NCBI GenBank assembly: GCA_002928875.1
Contig: PERO01000020.1
Span: 620,001-684,000 of the forward strand
Direction: 5' to 3'
From: Methylobacterium sp.
GTDB lineage: Bacteria; Pseudomonadota; Alphaproteobacteria; Rhizobiales; Beijerinckiaceae
Length of the DNA: 64,000 bases
Under the pieces are notes generated by a model, which had not been told where the DNA came from, did no database searches, and saw only the letters and a program-made list of their open reading frames with translations. Shown piece after piece: positions 8,443 through 17,102 of the stretch. The position numbers and the translations under genes were made by a program. Numbering within the stretch: the stretch's first letter is position 1; each line of letters begins with the position of its first letter.

Positions 8443-9155
8443 CCCGGCTCTCCGACGAGATGGAGGCCCTCGCGGGCGAATATGCGCTGGGCACGCTCGA
8501 TGCCGCGGAGCGTACCGCCGTTGAGGCGCGGATGGCGATCGACCCGGCCTTCCGCGAGGCGGTGCGTGCGTGGCAGCAGCGCCTTGCCCCGCTCGACGAC
8601 ACCGCGCCGCCGCTGGTGCCGGACCCGGCCCTGTGGAGCCGGATCGAATCCCAGATGAACCTGCACCCGCCGGAGCGGACGCGTTTCCGCTCTGGCTCGT
8701 GGATCGCCGCCTTGTGGGACAATCTCGGCTTCTGGCGGCCGCTTGGCCTCGCGAGCGCGCTCGCCGGGCTCGTGCTGGCCGTTACGCTCGCGCTCACCAT
8801 CGCGCGCGGACCGCTCAAGCCGGATTATGTCGCGGTGCTCAACACCGCCGACGGGCGTGCGGCGGCGGTGGTGAATGTCTATGCCGATGGCACGGTCAAT
8901 CTCATCCCGCTCGAGGATATCGCCGTTCCGCAGGGGCGGATCATCGAGGTCTGGACCCTGCAGAGCCGCGAGCAGGGACCGGTCTCGATCGGCCGGCTCG
9001 ACCGGGCGCGAAGCCTCAAGCTCGATTTGCGCAATCTCGGCCGCCCGGATGTCAATCACCTGTTCGAACTCACGCTCGAACCGCCCGGTGGCTCGCCCAC
9101 GGGCAAGCCCACCGGCCCGATCCTGATGAAGGGCCTCGCGGCGCGGAGCATCTGA
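8439..9155 (+). CDS. Anti-sigma factor, RskA (anti-sigma-K) type
   Basis: 238 residues. The N-terminal 75 residues resemble the zinc-free anti-sigma domain (a helix with LAGEYALGTLDAAERTA, typical of the RskA group, rather than the His-Cys-Cys zinc motif). One membrane helix follows at about residues 105-127, and then a periplasmic domain with the RskA signature EVWTLQ. It should hold the sigma factor encoded just upstream at the membrane and release it after proteolysis. AAGGAG lies 8 bases before the ATG, and the start overlaps the sigma stop. Confidence 0.88.
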   Translation: MTRLSDEMEALAGEYALGTLDAAERTAVEARMAIDPAFREAVRAWQQRLAPLDDTAPPLVPDPALWSRIESQMNLHPPERTRFRSGSWIAALWDNLGFWRPLGLASALAGLVLAVTLALTIARGPLKPDYVAVLNTADGRAAAVVNVYADGTVNLIPLEDIAVPQGRIIEVWTLQSREQGPVSIGRLDRARSLKLDLRNLGRPDVNHLFELTLEPPGGSPTGKPTGPILMKGLAARSI

Positions 9156-9161
9156 CCCCCG

Positions 9162-9890
9162 ATGGTGGAAGCATCACGCCGGCGCGCCATCCGCGCCATC
9201 CTCTTCGACAAGGATGGCACGCTCATCGATTTCCAGAAAAGCTGGGGGCCGGTTTTGCGCGAGGCCGCGCATCTCGGGGCGGCCGGCGATGCGGCTCTGG
9301 CGCACCGCCTGATGATCGCCGGCGGCATGGACCCCGAGACGCTCATCACCGCAGCCGACACGCTTTTCGCAGCGGGCAACACGGTGGAAATCGCCGATCT
9401 CTTCCGCGCGGAGGGTTCACCACTTCCGCGTGACAGTCTCGTCGCCGATCTCGACCGGCTGTTCGTGTCGGCGGCCGAACGCGGCGTGCCGGTCGTTCCC
9501 CTGCGCCCGCTCTTCGAGGCGTTGAGCGCGGCCGGCTATCGCCTCGGGCTGGCAAGTTCGGACAGCGAGGCGGGTGTCCGTCGTCTTCTCGCGCTCGAAG
9601 GCATCACTGATCTCGTGGAATTCGTCGCCGGCTACGATTCCGGCCATGGCGCGAAGCCGGAGCCCGGCATGGCACTCGCCTTCTCGGCCGCCCTGGGCCT
9701 GCCGGCGCGCGCGATCGCGATGGTGGGCGACAATCGCCACGACATGCGCATGGGCCGTGCGGCGGGCTGCGGGCTCTGCCTCGCGGTACTCACCGGCACC
9801 GGCACGTTCGAGCGGCTTGCGCCCGAAAGCGATGCGGTGCTGGGGAGTATTGCGGAGTTGCCGCGTTTCTTCTCAGAGGGTGCGCAGTAA
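9162..9890 (+). CDS. HAD family hydrolase (phosphoglycolate phosphatase-like)
   Basis: 242 residues with all HAD motifs. Motif I is FDKDGTLID, with nucleophile D16 and general acid D18; motif II is the Ser in LASSD; motif III is the Lys in GAKPEPGM; motif IV is VGDNRHDM. A helical cap lies between motifs I and II, as in phosphoglycolate phosphatase. It probably removes phosphate from a small metabolite; the substrate is unknown. It follows the anti-sigma gene by 6 bases and may belong to that operon. Its 3' end overlaps the convergent carbonic anhydrase gene by 18 bases. Confidence 0.85.
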   Translation: MVEASRRRAIRAILFDKDGTLIDFQKSWGPVLREAAHLGAAGDAALAHRLMIAGGMDPETLITAADTLFAAGNTVEIADLFRAEGSPLPRDSLVADLDRLFVSAAERGVPVVPLRPLFEALSAAGYRLGLASSDSEAGVRRLLALEGITDLVEFVAGYDSGHGAKPEPGMALAFSAALGLPARAIAMVGDNRHDMRMGRAAGCGLCLAVLTGTGTFERLAPESDAVLGSIAELPRFFSEGAQ

Positions 9891-10535
9891 CCCGGTCTGC
9901 ACATCGAAGACCGCACCATGCAGGGCGAGCTGGCCGCGCCCGTGCAGAATGCTGACACAGGGGAATGTCAGCATGTTCTCGATCGAATTGCGGATCGAGG
10001 CGATGGCGAGCCTTTCGGCATATTCCGCATCGCTCTCCTGTGCCTGTTCGGGCAGGGATTCCGCCGCCGGGCTGATCAGCGTCATCCAGCGACCAATGAA
10101 ATCGCCGGGGGAGAGCGCGTCATCGGCGCTCGGGTTGCGCAGGCGACGCACATAGGAATGCACGCCGCCGCAGCGACCATGGCCCATCACGACGATGTGC
10201 CGCACCTTGAGGGCCTGCACCGCGAATTCCAGCGCGGCGGAGGTGCCGTGCAATTCGCCGTCGGGGGCATAGGGCGGCACGAGATTCGCCACGTTGCGCA
10301 CGACGAACAACTCGCCCGGCCGCGCATCGAAGATCACCTCCGGCGAGACGCGGCTGTCGCAGCAGGCGATGACCATGATTTCCGGCTTCTGGCCGTTTTC
10401 CGCCATTTCCTCGAAGCGGGCGCGCTCCTGCGGCAATCGCCCCTCGCGGAACGTGTTGTAGCCCTCCAGCAAGCGGAGCGGGAATTCGGCGGGAACGAGG
10501 GGGCGCGGAACATGCGCTGCGGGCGAGCCGGTCAT
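9873..10535 (-). CDS. Beta-class carbonic anhydrase
   Basis: 220 residues, normal for the class. The zinc ligands are seen as C58 and D60 in ACCDSR and as H119 and C122 in GHGRCGG; R62 completes the Asp-Arg dyad. The enzyme interconverts CO2 and bicarbonate in the cytoplasm. The reading frame stays open far upstream to 11495, but the ATG at 10535 starts the conserved protein and the upstream part lies over another gene. It overlaps the HAD gene tail to tail. Confidence 0.93.
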   Translation of the reverse strand: MTGSPAAHVPRPLVPAEFPLRLLEGYNTFREGRLPQERARFEEMAENGQKPEIMVIACCDSRVSPEVIFDARPGELFVVRNVANLVPPYAPDGELHGTSAALEFAVQALKVRHIVVMGHGRCGGVHSYVRRLRNPSADDALSPGDFIGRWMTLISPAAESLPEQAQESDAEYAERLAIASIRNSIENMLTFPCVSILHGRGQLALHGAVFDVQTGLLRTL

Positions 10536-10621
10536 GGTATACCGGGATTCATCACGGATCGGCCCGCGCGGCAACCCTCGAAACGCGCATGAGGGGCATC
10601 GGCTGGATGCGCGCAGGCCGA

Positions 10622-11341
10622 TCAGGCCCAGATGGCCATGGGCAGGCCGTGGGCGTCGCGCACGATTTCCGCCGGATGCGATAGGGCCTCGCCCTGCGCG
10701 TGACGCTCTGCCGTCAGGAGGCAGGCGGCCGCATCGAGCAGATCGTCGCCGCCCGCGCCCTGTGGCGGCGCGGATGCGAGCAGAGCGCCCGGCAGCCCCG
10801 CCGCCGCGAGCAGCGCGAGGCGCTCCTCCCGGCCTGCGGATGTCTTTTTCGGATGCAGGAGCGGCTCGCCCTTCAGGCGGCGGAAGACGAGTTCGGGATG
10901 CGTCTCGACGACGCAGCCCTGCAGAGCCGGACGCGCGCGCAGGAAGCGATCCAGCTCGCGGATGCGCGGGAACAGGTTGAAGCCCTGTCTGGCGACCTTC
11001 CGGGGCGGAAAAGAGGCCGCAAGCGCCTGCCGGCAGGCCTCGGCGTAATCGGCAGCCTCCACGGCCGCGCGCGCCGGAATGGAAAAGACGCTGGATTGCC
11101 GGGCACCCAGCAAGGGCCGCACCGCCTTTTCGGGGGGGCGGCCCGCGCCCTCGATCCGATCCGGCAGGCCGATGGGCATGTCGATCGCAAGGGCTGCGAA
11201 TCCCGGAATGGCCAGCTCCAGTTCCGCAAGGTTCGCAAAGACATGGATGTGGAAACGGAACCGGGGATCGCCCTTGTGCGTTTCGCGCCACACGGCCATC
11301 CAGCCCGCCCGACAGCCATCGACGCCGACGATCCCGTTCAT
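10622..11341 (-). CDS. DUF429 domain protein (predicted RNase H-like fold)
   Basis: 239 residues. It begins with GVDGCRAGW, followed by an AIDMPIGLP motif and a late GGDDLLDAAACLL motif. These carry the conserved acidic residues of DUF429, a family predicted to have an RNase H-like fold; no confirmed activity is known to me. The frame could start at a GTG at 11404, but the ATG at 11341 lies directly before the conserved GVDG strand. It is divergent from the CoA-ester lyase gene. The function is unknown. Confidence 0.78.
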   Translation of the reverse strand: MNGIVGVDGCRAGWMAVWRETHKGDPRFRFHIHVFANLAELELAIPGFAALAIDMPIGLPDRIEGAGRPPEKAVRPLLGARQSSVFSIPARAAVEAADYAEACRQALAASFPPRKVARQGFNLFPRIRELDRFLRARPALQGCVVETHPELVFRRLKGEPLLHPKKTSAGREERLALLAAAGLPGALLASAPPQGAGGDDLLDAAACLLTAERHAQGEALSHPAEIVRDAHGLPMAIWA

Positions 11342-11431
11342 GCCCCGATCCACGCCATTTGGCCTTGCCTTGGAAGCCCCATGCGTGCCTACCCTGCGCG
11401 ACACGAGCCCGATCTAACGCTTCCGCAGAGA

Positions 11432-12310
11432 ATGGCCAGACCCATGCGTTCCTTCCGTTCCGTCCTGTATGTGCCTGCCACGAACGAGCGCGCACTGGTC
11501 AAGGCCGCCTCGCTGGCTTGTGACGCGGTGATCCTCGACCTGGAAGACGCGGTCGCGCCCGACGAGAAGGCCCGGGCGCGCATCATCGCGCGCAATGTCC
11601 TGGAAGCGCGGCATTTCGGTTCGAAGCCGGTCATCGTCCGGGTGAATGGCTTTGCCGAGGACGAGAACAGCGCCGACCTCGCCGAGGATCTGGCGGCGAT
11701 CCTGCCGGCGGAACCGCATGCCGTGCTCTTCCCCAAGATCCGTTTCGCCAACGACGCCATGCGCGCGGTGCAGGCCATGGCCGCGAGTGTCGCCCCCGAC
11801 GCGGTGCGCCTCTGGCTGATGATCGAGACCCCGCAGGCCGTGCTCGATGCGGCGGCGATCGCGAGCCTCGCGGCCGATCCGGATTCGCGGCTCACGGCTT
11901 TGGTTCTCGGCACGAACGATCTCGTGAAGGAGATGCGCGTCACCGCCACGCCCACCCGGCTCGCGCTGCTGCATGCGCTTTCCACCGTGCTGCTCGCGGG
12001 CCGCGCCTATGGCCTGACGGTGCTCGATGGCGTCTATGGCGACCTGGCGAATGCCGCGGGCTTCGAAGGCGAGGCCTTGCAGGGCAAGGGCCTCGGCTTC
12101 GACGGCAAGACGCTGATCCATCCGAGCCAGATCGAACCGGCAAACCGGATCTTCGCGGCAACCGAGACGGAACGTGCGGAGGCGCAGGCCATCGTCTCGG
12201 CTTTCGAGGCGCCGGAGAACAGCGGACGCGCCGTGCTCGTCGTCAACGGCCAGATGGTCGAGCGGCTGCATTACGAGCAGGCCCTGCGGGTGCTGGCGAG
12301 CCGCCGATGA
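11432..12310 (+). CDS. HpcH/HpaI aldolase / citrate lyase beta family CoA-ester lyase
   Basis: A 292-residue TIM-barrel protein of the CitE/malyl-CoA lyase family. Visible motifs are SVLYVPATN, LDLEDAV (metal Asp and Glu), IVRVNG, LFPKI, MIETPQAV (metal Glu), LGTNDL, and a long DGVYGDLANAAGFEGEA to GFDGKTLIHPSQI stretch typical of stand-alone CitE-like lyases. Relatives cleave malyl-CoA, beta-methylmalyl-CoA or citramalyl-CoA. An alternative ATG lies 12 bases downstream. It is followed 10 bases later by mtgA, with no functional link evident. The exact substrate cannot be told from sequence. Confidence 0.85.
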   Translation: MARPMRSFRSVLYVPATNERALVKAASLACDAVILDLEDAVAPDEKARARIIARNVLEARHFGSKPVIVRVNGFAEDENSADLAEDLAAILPAEPHAVLFPKIRFANDAMRAVQAMAASVAPDAVRLWLMIETPQAVLDAAAIASLAADPDSRLTALVLGTNDLVKEMRVTATPTRLALLHALSTVLLAGRAYGLTVLDGVYGDLANAAGFEGEALQGKGLGFDGKTLIHPSQIEPANRIFAATETERAEAQAIVSAFEAPENSGRAVLVVNGQMVERLHYEQALRVLASRR

Positions 12311-12320
12311 AGACGCGCGC

Positions 12321-12959
12321 ATGAAGATCGTCGGCCGCATCCTCGTCCTGTGCGTGGCGGCCTTCGCCCTGAGCCTCGTGCTCGGGCGCTTCGTGCCGGT
12401 CGTCTCGACCCTGATGCTGGGCCGCTGGGTGACCTTCCAGCCCGTGACGCGCGACTGGGTGCCGCTCTCGGCCATCTCGCCAACACTCGCCCGCGCCGTG
12501 ATCGCCTCGGAAGACCAGCGCTTCTGCAGCCATTGGGGTGTGGATTTCGTGGAATTGCAGGCGGTGCTCGAGGATGAGGACGGCCCCGGCCGCGGTGCCT
12601 CGACCATCACGATGCAGGTCGCGAAGAATATCTATCTCTGGCCGGGCCGCAGCTACATTCGCAAAGGGCTGGAGATCCCGCTGGCGCTTCTCATCGACCT
12701 CGCCTGGGGCAAGACGCGCGTGATGGAGGTTTATCTCAACGTCGCGGAATGGGGCGATGGCCTCTTCGGCGCGGAAGCCGCCGCGCAGCATTATTTCAGG
12801 AAATCCGCGCTGTCCCTCACGGCCCGCGAGGCGGCCCGCCTCGCTTCCGTGCTGCCCAACCCCATCCTGCGCGATGCCGCCCGTGCCTCCGCCGCCTCCC
12901 GTCGCGTGCTGGAACGGATGGGCGGCGTCGGCGGCCTGACCGATTGCGTCGCGGGCTGA
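12321..12959 (+). CDS. mtgA: Monofunctional peptidoglycan transglycosylase
   Basis: 212 residues: one N-terminal membrane helix (about 7-30) followed by a GT51 glycosyltransferase domain. The catalytic Glu lies in IASEDQRF (E64), and the family motifs G-A-S-T-I-T-M-Q-V-A-K-N, RKGLEIPLALLID and EVYLNVAEWGDG are all present. It polymerises lipid II into glycan strands on the periplasmic face of the inner membrane. No transpeptidase domain follows, as expected for MtgA. Its stop codon directly abuts the stop of the convergent ppa gene. Confidence 0.93.
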   Translation: MKIVGRILVLCVAAFALSLVLGRFVPVVSTLMLGRWVTFQPVTRDWVPLSAISPTLARAVIASEDQRFCSHWGVDFVELQAVLEDEDGPGRGASTITMQVAKNIYLWPGRSYIRKGLEIPLALLIDLAWGKTRVMEVYLNVAEWGDGLFGAEAAAQHYFRKSALSLTAREAARLASVLPNPILRDAARASAASRRVLERMGGVGGLTDCVAG

Positions 12960-13493
12960 TTACTTCGCGGCCTTGGCGCGCTCGACCGCTTCGAGGATCA
13001 GCTTCTTGGCCATGGCGGCATCGCCCCAGCCCTTCAGCTTCACCCACTTGCCGGGCTCGAGATCCTTGTAGTGCAGGAAGAAATGCTCGATCTGCTTCCA
13101 GCTGATCTCGGGCAGATCGGTGTAGTTGTGCACATGCGCGTAGCGCTGCGTGAGCTTCGGCGACGGCACCGCAATGATCTTCTCGTCGCCGCCGCCGTCA
13201 TCTTCCATGATGAGCACGCCGATGGGGCGCACATTGATCACGGCGCCGGCAATGATCGGCCGGGTATTGGCCACGAGCACGTCGATCGGGTCGCCATCTT
13301 CCGAGAGGGTGTGCGGCACGAAGCCGTAATTGCCGGGATAGCGCATCGGCGTGTAGAGGAAGCGATCGACCACGATCGTGCCGGCCTCCTTGTCCATCTC
13401 GTACTTGATCGGCTCGCCGCCGATCGGCACTTCCACGACGACATTGATATCCTCGGGCGGGTTCTTGCCGATGGCGATGGCATCGAGTCTCAT
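12960..13493 (-). CDS. ppa: Inorganic pyrophosphatase
   Basis: 177 residues, the usual size of family I soluble bacterial pyrophosphatases. The signature [10 protein letters not shown] with its metal-binding Asp residues is present, as are KYE near the N-terminus and YPGNYGFVP. It hydrolyses pyrophosphate to phosphate in the cytoplasm and so pulls biosynthetic reactions forward. The frame is open further upstream, but the ATG at 13493 is preceded by GGAG with 8 bases of spacing and matches the family start. Confidence 0.95.
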   Translation of the reverse strand: MRLDAIAIGKNPPEDINVVVEVPIGGEPIKYEMDKEAGTIVVDRFLYTPMRYPGNYGFVPHTLSEDGDPIDVLVANTRPIIAGAVINVRPIGVLIMEDDGGGDEKIIAVPSPKLTQRYAHVHNYTDLPEISWKQIEHFFLHYKDLEPGKWVKLKGWGDAAMAKKLILEAVERAKAAK

Positions 13494-13633
13494 GGACGGG
13501 GCTCCGACAAAAAAAGGGCATCTCGCAGGGCTCTCTAGCGATCTTGCCGCAGTGCAGCAAGACGAACCATCGAATAAGGTCAATCCCGCGCGGGCATTTG
13601 CCGGCCACGGCCGGCAATGCTATCGGGGCCGCC

Positions 13634-14356
13634 ATGTCCGGTCCGGAATCCGGCGACGCCGTCGTCAACCCCCGTCTTGTGAAGCGCGTGGCCCGCTGGA
13701 ACCGGCCGATCCGGTCGTTCCGCGAGCGCGTCCGCGCCTGGGCGGATCTCCTGCTCGTCGATCACGGCGTGCTGAGGCTTCTGCATCTGAACAAGCATCG
13801 CGTGGCGGAGAATGTCTGGCGATCGGCGCAGCCCTCGCCGCGCGATCTCGCGAAGCTGAAGGCGAAGGGGTTGCGCACCATCGTCAACCTGCGCGGCGGA
13901 CGCGCCCATGGTGCGTGGCAACTCGAGAAGGATGCCGCCGAGCGGCTGGGCCTCACGGTGGTGGATCTCGTGCTGCGCTCGCGCGAGGCGCCGGATCGCG
14001 AGACCTTGCTCGCGCTCCCGGCCTTTTTCTCAAGCCTCGAATACCCGGTTCTGGCGCATTGCAAATCCGGCGCGGATCGCGCGGGCCTCTTCGCGGCGCT
14101 CTATCTTCTCGTGGTCGAAGGCGCGGATGCGCGACGCGCGATGCAGGAACTGACCTTGCAAAAACTGCATTTCCGCTACGCCCAGGCCGGCGTCCTCGAC
14201 GCTTTCCTCGAGGCGTTCCGGGACGAGGGCGAGGCGCGGGGCAAGAGCTTCCTGCAATGGGTGGAGGAGGATTACGATCCGGCCCGGCTCGCACGCGAGT
14301 TTCGGCCGCGTCCGCTCCCGAGCCTGATCGCGGACCGGCTGCTGCGCCGGGAATGA
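13634..14356 (+). CDS. Tyrosine / dual-specificity protein phosphatase-like protein
   Basis: 240 residues with the Cys-x5-Arg phosphatase loop HCKSGADR (C143, R149) and an upstream general-acid loop region near LVLRSREAPD. It begins with a basic helical segment and a VWRSAQPSP stretch common in bacterial DSP-like phosphatases. It probably dephosphorylates a protein Tyr or a phosphoinositide-like or small-molecule substrate; the target is unknown. The frame is open upstream to 13544, but the ATG at 13634 has a G-rich sequence before it and starts the likely protein. Confidence 0.8.
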   Translation: MSGPESGDAVVNPRLVKRVARWNRPIRSFRERVRAWADLLLVDHGVLRLLHLNKHRVAENVWRSAQPSPRDLAKLKAKGLRTIVNLRGGRAHGAWQLEKDAAERLGLTVVDLVLRSREAPDRETLLALPAFFSSLEYPVLAHCKSGADRAGLFAALYLLVVEGADARRAMQELTLQKLHFRYAQAGVLDAFLEAFRDEGEARGKSFLQWVEEDYDPARLAREFRPRPLPSLIADRLLRRE

Positions 14357-14360
14357 GGCG

Positions 14361-14396
14361 GAAAACGAAAAAGGCCGCGATGCGCGGCCCGTTTTC
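14361..14396 (-). terminator. Intrinsic terminator for tRNA-Gly (possibly bidirectional)
   Basis: A perfect 7-bp stem, GGCCGCG with CGCGGCC and a 3-base loop (14373-14389), is followed on the minus strand by TTTTTCGTTTTC, ending tRNA-Gly transcription. On the plus strand the hairpin is followed only by CGTTTTC, so it may also weakly terminate the phosphatase gene. Confidence 0.65.
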
Positions 14397-14423
14397 ATGC
14401 CTGTTCGTTTCCGGAAGAGAAAC

Positions 14424-14498
14424 TGGAGCGGGTAAAGGGATTCGAACCCTTGACCCCAACCTTGGCAAGGTTGTGCTCTACCCCTGAGCTACACCCGC
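14424..14498 (-). tRNA. tRNA-Gly (anticodon GCC)
   Basis: On the minus strand the sequence begins GCGGGTG and ends TACCCGCTCCA, giving a 7-bp acceptor stem with an encoded CCA end. The D arm is AGCTCAGGGGTAGAGC, the anticodon arm is CAACCTT-GCC-AAGGTTG with a perfect 5-bp stem, and the T arm is AGGGTTCGAATCCCT. The GCC anticodon reads GGC and GGT glycine codons. The gene is 75 bases long with no variable-arm extension. Confidence 0.97.
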
Positions 14499-14675
14499 AT
14501 CCATTCGGCGTTGCCGCCGATGCGCGGTGTTTAGAACAGGAGCCGGCGAAAAGGCAAGAGGCAATTTTGTGGCAGCGGGTGGGGGCGCTCTCCGGGCTTG
14601 GCGACCATCCAGACTTGGCAACCGGCAGCCGAGCAGGCAAAGAACGGCCATCGCCGCCCGATTCCGGACCAACCG

Positions 14676-15203
14676 ATGACCGCCGACCCCTCCGCCCCCG
14701 CCCTGGCCCTGCTCGAGAAGCTCGGCATCCGCCATCGCACAGTGGAGCATCCGCCGGTCTTCACCGTGGCGGAATCGCAAGCCTTGCGTGGCACCCTGCC
14801 CGGCGGGCACACCAAGAACCTCTTCACGAAGGACAAGGCCGACCGCCTCTTCCTCATCACGGCCGAGGAGGACAGCCCCATCGACCTCAACGCGACGAGC
14901 AAGCTGCTCGGCACCAAGGGCCGGCTCTCGTTCGCGAGCGCGGAGCTTCTCCGCGCGCATCTCGGCGTGGAGCCGGGCTCGGTGACCCCGCTCGCCCTGG
15001 TGAACGATAAGGCCGTTGCCGTGACCTTCATCCTCGAGAAGCGGCTGCTGGAACATGAAATCATCAACGTGCATCCGCTCATCAATTCCCGCACGACGGC
15101 CTTGAAGCGCGAGGATCTTCTCGCCTACATCGCCGCGACGGGCCACAAGGTGGAGGTGCTGGAGCTTCCCCATCGGGCGCTTGCGCCGGAGGCCGAGGGC
15201 TGA
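14676..15203 (+). CDS. Aminoacyl-tRNA deacylase, PrdX / ProXp-ala type (YbaK superfamily)
   Basis: 175 residues matching the stand-alone INS-like editing domain. It has the GGHTKNLF-KD motif, whose Lys is catalytic in ProXp-type deacylases, the later VTPLALVNDK loop, and an H-P-L-x-N-x-x-T motif near the end. The family hydrolyses misacylated tRNA, mainly Ala-tRNA(Pro), in trans. The frame is open to 14598, but that part lies in the leader; the ATG at 14676 fits the family. No prolyl-tRNA synthetase is nearby. Confidence 0.85.
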   Translation: MTADPSAPALALLEKLGIRHRTVEHPPVFTVAESQALRGTLPGGHTKNLFTKDKADRLFLITAEEDSPIDLNATSKLLGTKGRLSFASAELLRAHLGVEPGSVTPLALVNDKAVAVTFILEKRLLEHEIINVHPLINSRTTALKREDLLAYIAATGHKVEVLELPHRALAPEAEG

Positions 15204-15292
15204 AATCGCCGGAGACGGGTTGCAACCTCTCCACCGCAATTCCACATAGAACGGCAAGGCCGCGTGCGGCCGGAAGAACAGGGTTCCGAGCC

Positions 15293-16171
15293 ATGACCGA
15301 AGCCACCGCCCTCGTGAAAGACACCACGACCAACGATTTCCGCCAGGACGTGCTGATGGAATCGATGAAGCAGCCCGTGCTCGTCGATTTCTGGGCCCCC
15401 TGGTGCGGGCCCTGCAAGCAGCTCACCCCCGTGCTCGAAAAGGTGGTGAATGCCTACAAGGGCAAGGTGAAACTCGTGAAGATGAACATCGACGAGCATC
15501 CGCAGATCGCGGGCCAGCTCGGCGTGCAGTCAATCCCCGCCGTCTTCGCCTTCCAGCGCGGACAGCCGGTGGATGGCTTCATGGGCGCCCTGCCGGAAAG
15601 CCAGCTCAAGGGCTTCATCGAGCGGCTCGTGGGCCCGGCCGGCGCCGATCTCGCCGCGGTGATCGCCGAGGCGCAGGCCCTGCTCGACAGCGGGGACGCG
15701 GCCGGCGCGATGGATCTGTTCGCGGCGATCCTCGCCGAGGATCCGGAGAATGCCGATGCCCTGGGCGGGCTGATCCGCGCGCAGATCCTCGGGGGCGCGC
15801 TGATGCAGGCCGAGCAGATGCTGGCGCGCGTGCCGACCGACAAGACGGAACATCCGGCGATCGCCGGCGCGCGGGCCGCGCTCGATCTCGCACGGCAGGT
15901 CGTCGCCCTGGGCGATCTCGCCACGCTCGAGAAGAAGGTCGAAGCCAATCCGCTCGATCATCAGGCCCGCTTCGATCTCGCGCTGGCGCTGAATGCCCGC
16001 GGCCGCAAGGAAGATGCGGTGGAGGCGCTGATCGCGATCATCAAGAAGGATCGCGCCTGGAACGACGATGGTGCGCGCAAGCAATTGCTGCAATTCTTCG
16101 AGGCCTGGGGCAACCAGGATGACGCGACCGTCGCCGGCCGCCGCCGGCTTTCCGCCACCCTGTTCGCCTGA
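15293..16171 (+). CDS. cnoX: Thioredoxin-domain TPR co-chaperone, CnoX/YbbN type
   Basis: 292 residues. The N-terminal thioredoxin domain (about 15-120) has an active WCGPC motif (C38, C41). Residues about 130-292 form tetratricopeptide-like helical repeats. This architecture is that of CnoX/YbbN, which holds unfolding proteins during oxidative stress and passes them to GroEL; unlike E. coli YbbN, which lacks CxxC, this protein keeps a redox-competent site. It is followed by the LON-domain and Trm112 genes in the same direction, an order common in alphaproteobacteria. Confidence 0.87.
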   Translation: MTEATALVKDTTTNDFRQDVLMESMKQPVLVDFWAPWCGPCKQLTPVLEKVVNAYKGKVKLVKMNIDEHPQIAGQLGVQSIPAVFAFQRGQPVDGFMGALPESQLKGFIERLVGPAGADLAAVIAEAQALLDSGDAAGAMDLFAAILAEDPENADALGGLIRAQILGGALMQAEQMLARVPTDKTEHPAIAGARAALDLARQVVALGDLATLEKKVEANPLDHQARFDLALALNARGRKEDAVEALIAIIKKDRAWNDDGARKQLLQFFEAWGNQDDATVAGRRRLSATLFA

Positions 16172-16192
16172 CCCCCGGCGCGGAGGCCCACG

Positions 16193-16861
16193 ATGCCCAG
16201 TTCGTCGAGCGCCGCGGGCGTCCCGCTTCCCGAAACCCTACCGCTCTTTCCCCTGCCCGGCGCATTGCTGCTGCCGCGCGGGCAGATGCCGCTCAACATC
16301 TTCGAGCCGCGCTACCTCGCGATGGTCGATGCCGCCCTCGCCGGCAGCCGTCTGATCGGAATGATCCAGCCCGATCCCGCCGAGATTGACCGGATTGGCC
16401 TGCCGCAGATCTACAAGGTCGGCTGTGCCGGGCGCATCACGCAATTCGCGGAGACCGGGGACGGGCGCTATCTCATCCAGCTGACGGGAATCAGCCGTTT
16501 CCGCATCATCGACGAATTGTCGGTCATCACGCCCTTCCGGCAGGCGCAGGTGGATTTTTCGCCCTATGCGGCCGACCGCAGCCCCGGTGCGGGCGAGAGC
16601 GAGGTCGATCGCGACGGCATGCTCGCGGCCCTGCGCAAGTTCTCGGATGCCAACAAGGTGCCCATCGACTGGGGCTCGATCGAGCAGGCGTCCAACGAGG
16701 CACTGGTCAACGGCCTCTCCATGATGGCGCCCTATGGCGTGCGCGAGAAGCAGGCGCTGCTCGAAGCCGACACGCTCAAGGATCGCGCGGAGATGCTGAT
16801 CGCCATCACCGAGATGGACCTCGCGCGCAAGGACAGTGACGACGAGCCGCGCCTGCAGTAA
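16193..16861 (+). CDS. LON peptidase N-terminal (substrate-binding) domain protein
   Basis: 222 residues made of the LON substrate-binding domain alone. The start FPLPGALLLPRGQMPLNIFEPRY is characteristic, and no AAA or protease domain follows. Such proteins are thought to bind or deliver substrates, but their function is not established. GGAGG lies 6 bases before the ATG. It lies 21 bases after the CnoX gene, pointing to a shared operon and perhaps a protein quality-control role. Confidence 0.88.
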   Translation: MPSSSSAAGVPLPETLPLFPLPGALLLPRGQMPLNIFEPRYLAMVDAALAGSRLIGMIQPDPAEIDRIGLPQIYKVGCAGRITQFAETGDGRYLIQLTGISRFRIIDELSVITPFRQAQVDFSPYAADRSPGAGESEVDRDGMLAALRKFSDANKVPIDWGSIEQASNEALVNGLSMMAPYGVREKQALLEADTLKDRAEMLIAITEMDLARKDSDDEPRLQ

Positions 16862-16885
16862 ACAGGCAGGCACCGAGGACATTCG

Positions 16886-17095
16886 ATGACCGAACAGCCG
16901 ACCGACACCCAATCCGGCCCCGAGCGCAGCGTCGACCCGAAGCTGCTGGAACTGCTGGTCTGCCCCGTCACCAAGGCGACGCTCGACTACGATGCCGTGC
17001 GGCAGGAACTCGTGAGCCAGCCGGCGAAACTCGCCTACCCCGTTCGCGACGGCATCCCGATCATGCTGCCCGAGGAAGCCCGCCGGATCGACTGA
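16886..17095 (+). CDS. Trm112 family protein
   Basis: A 69-residue small protein with the Trm112 core: [14 protein letters not shown] followed by [16 protein letters not shown]. In well-studied organisms Trm112 is a small activating partner of methyltransferases. This copy keeps only one Cys of the usual zinc site (in VCPVTK), typical of many proteobacterial members. GAGGA sits 6 bases before the ATG. It is the last gene of the cnoX cluster and converges on the hydroxylase gene. Confidence 0.88.
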   Translation: MTEQPTDTQSGPERSVDPKLLELLVCPVTKATLDYDAVRQELVSQPAKLAYPVRDGIPIMLPEEARRID

Positions 17096-17102
17096 CGTTG
17101 CG

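Noticed and set aside
10536..11495. Upstream extension of the carbonic anhydrase frame to 540 residues
   Set aside because: The extra part overlaps the DUF429 gene and has no homologous look; the ATG at 10535 gives the normal length.
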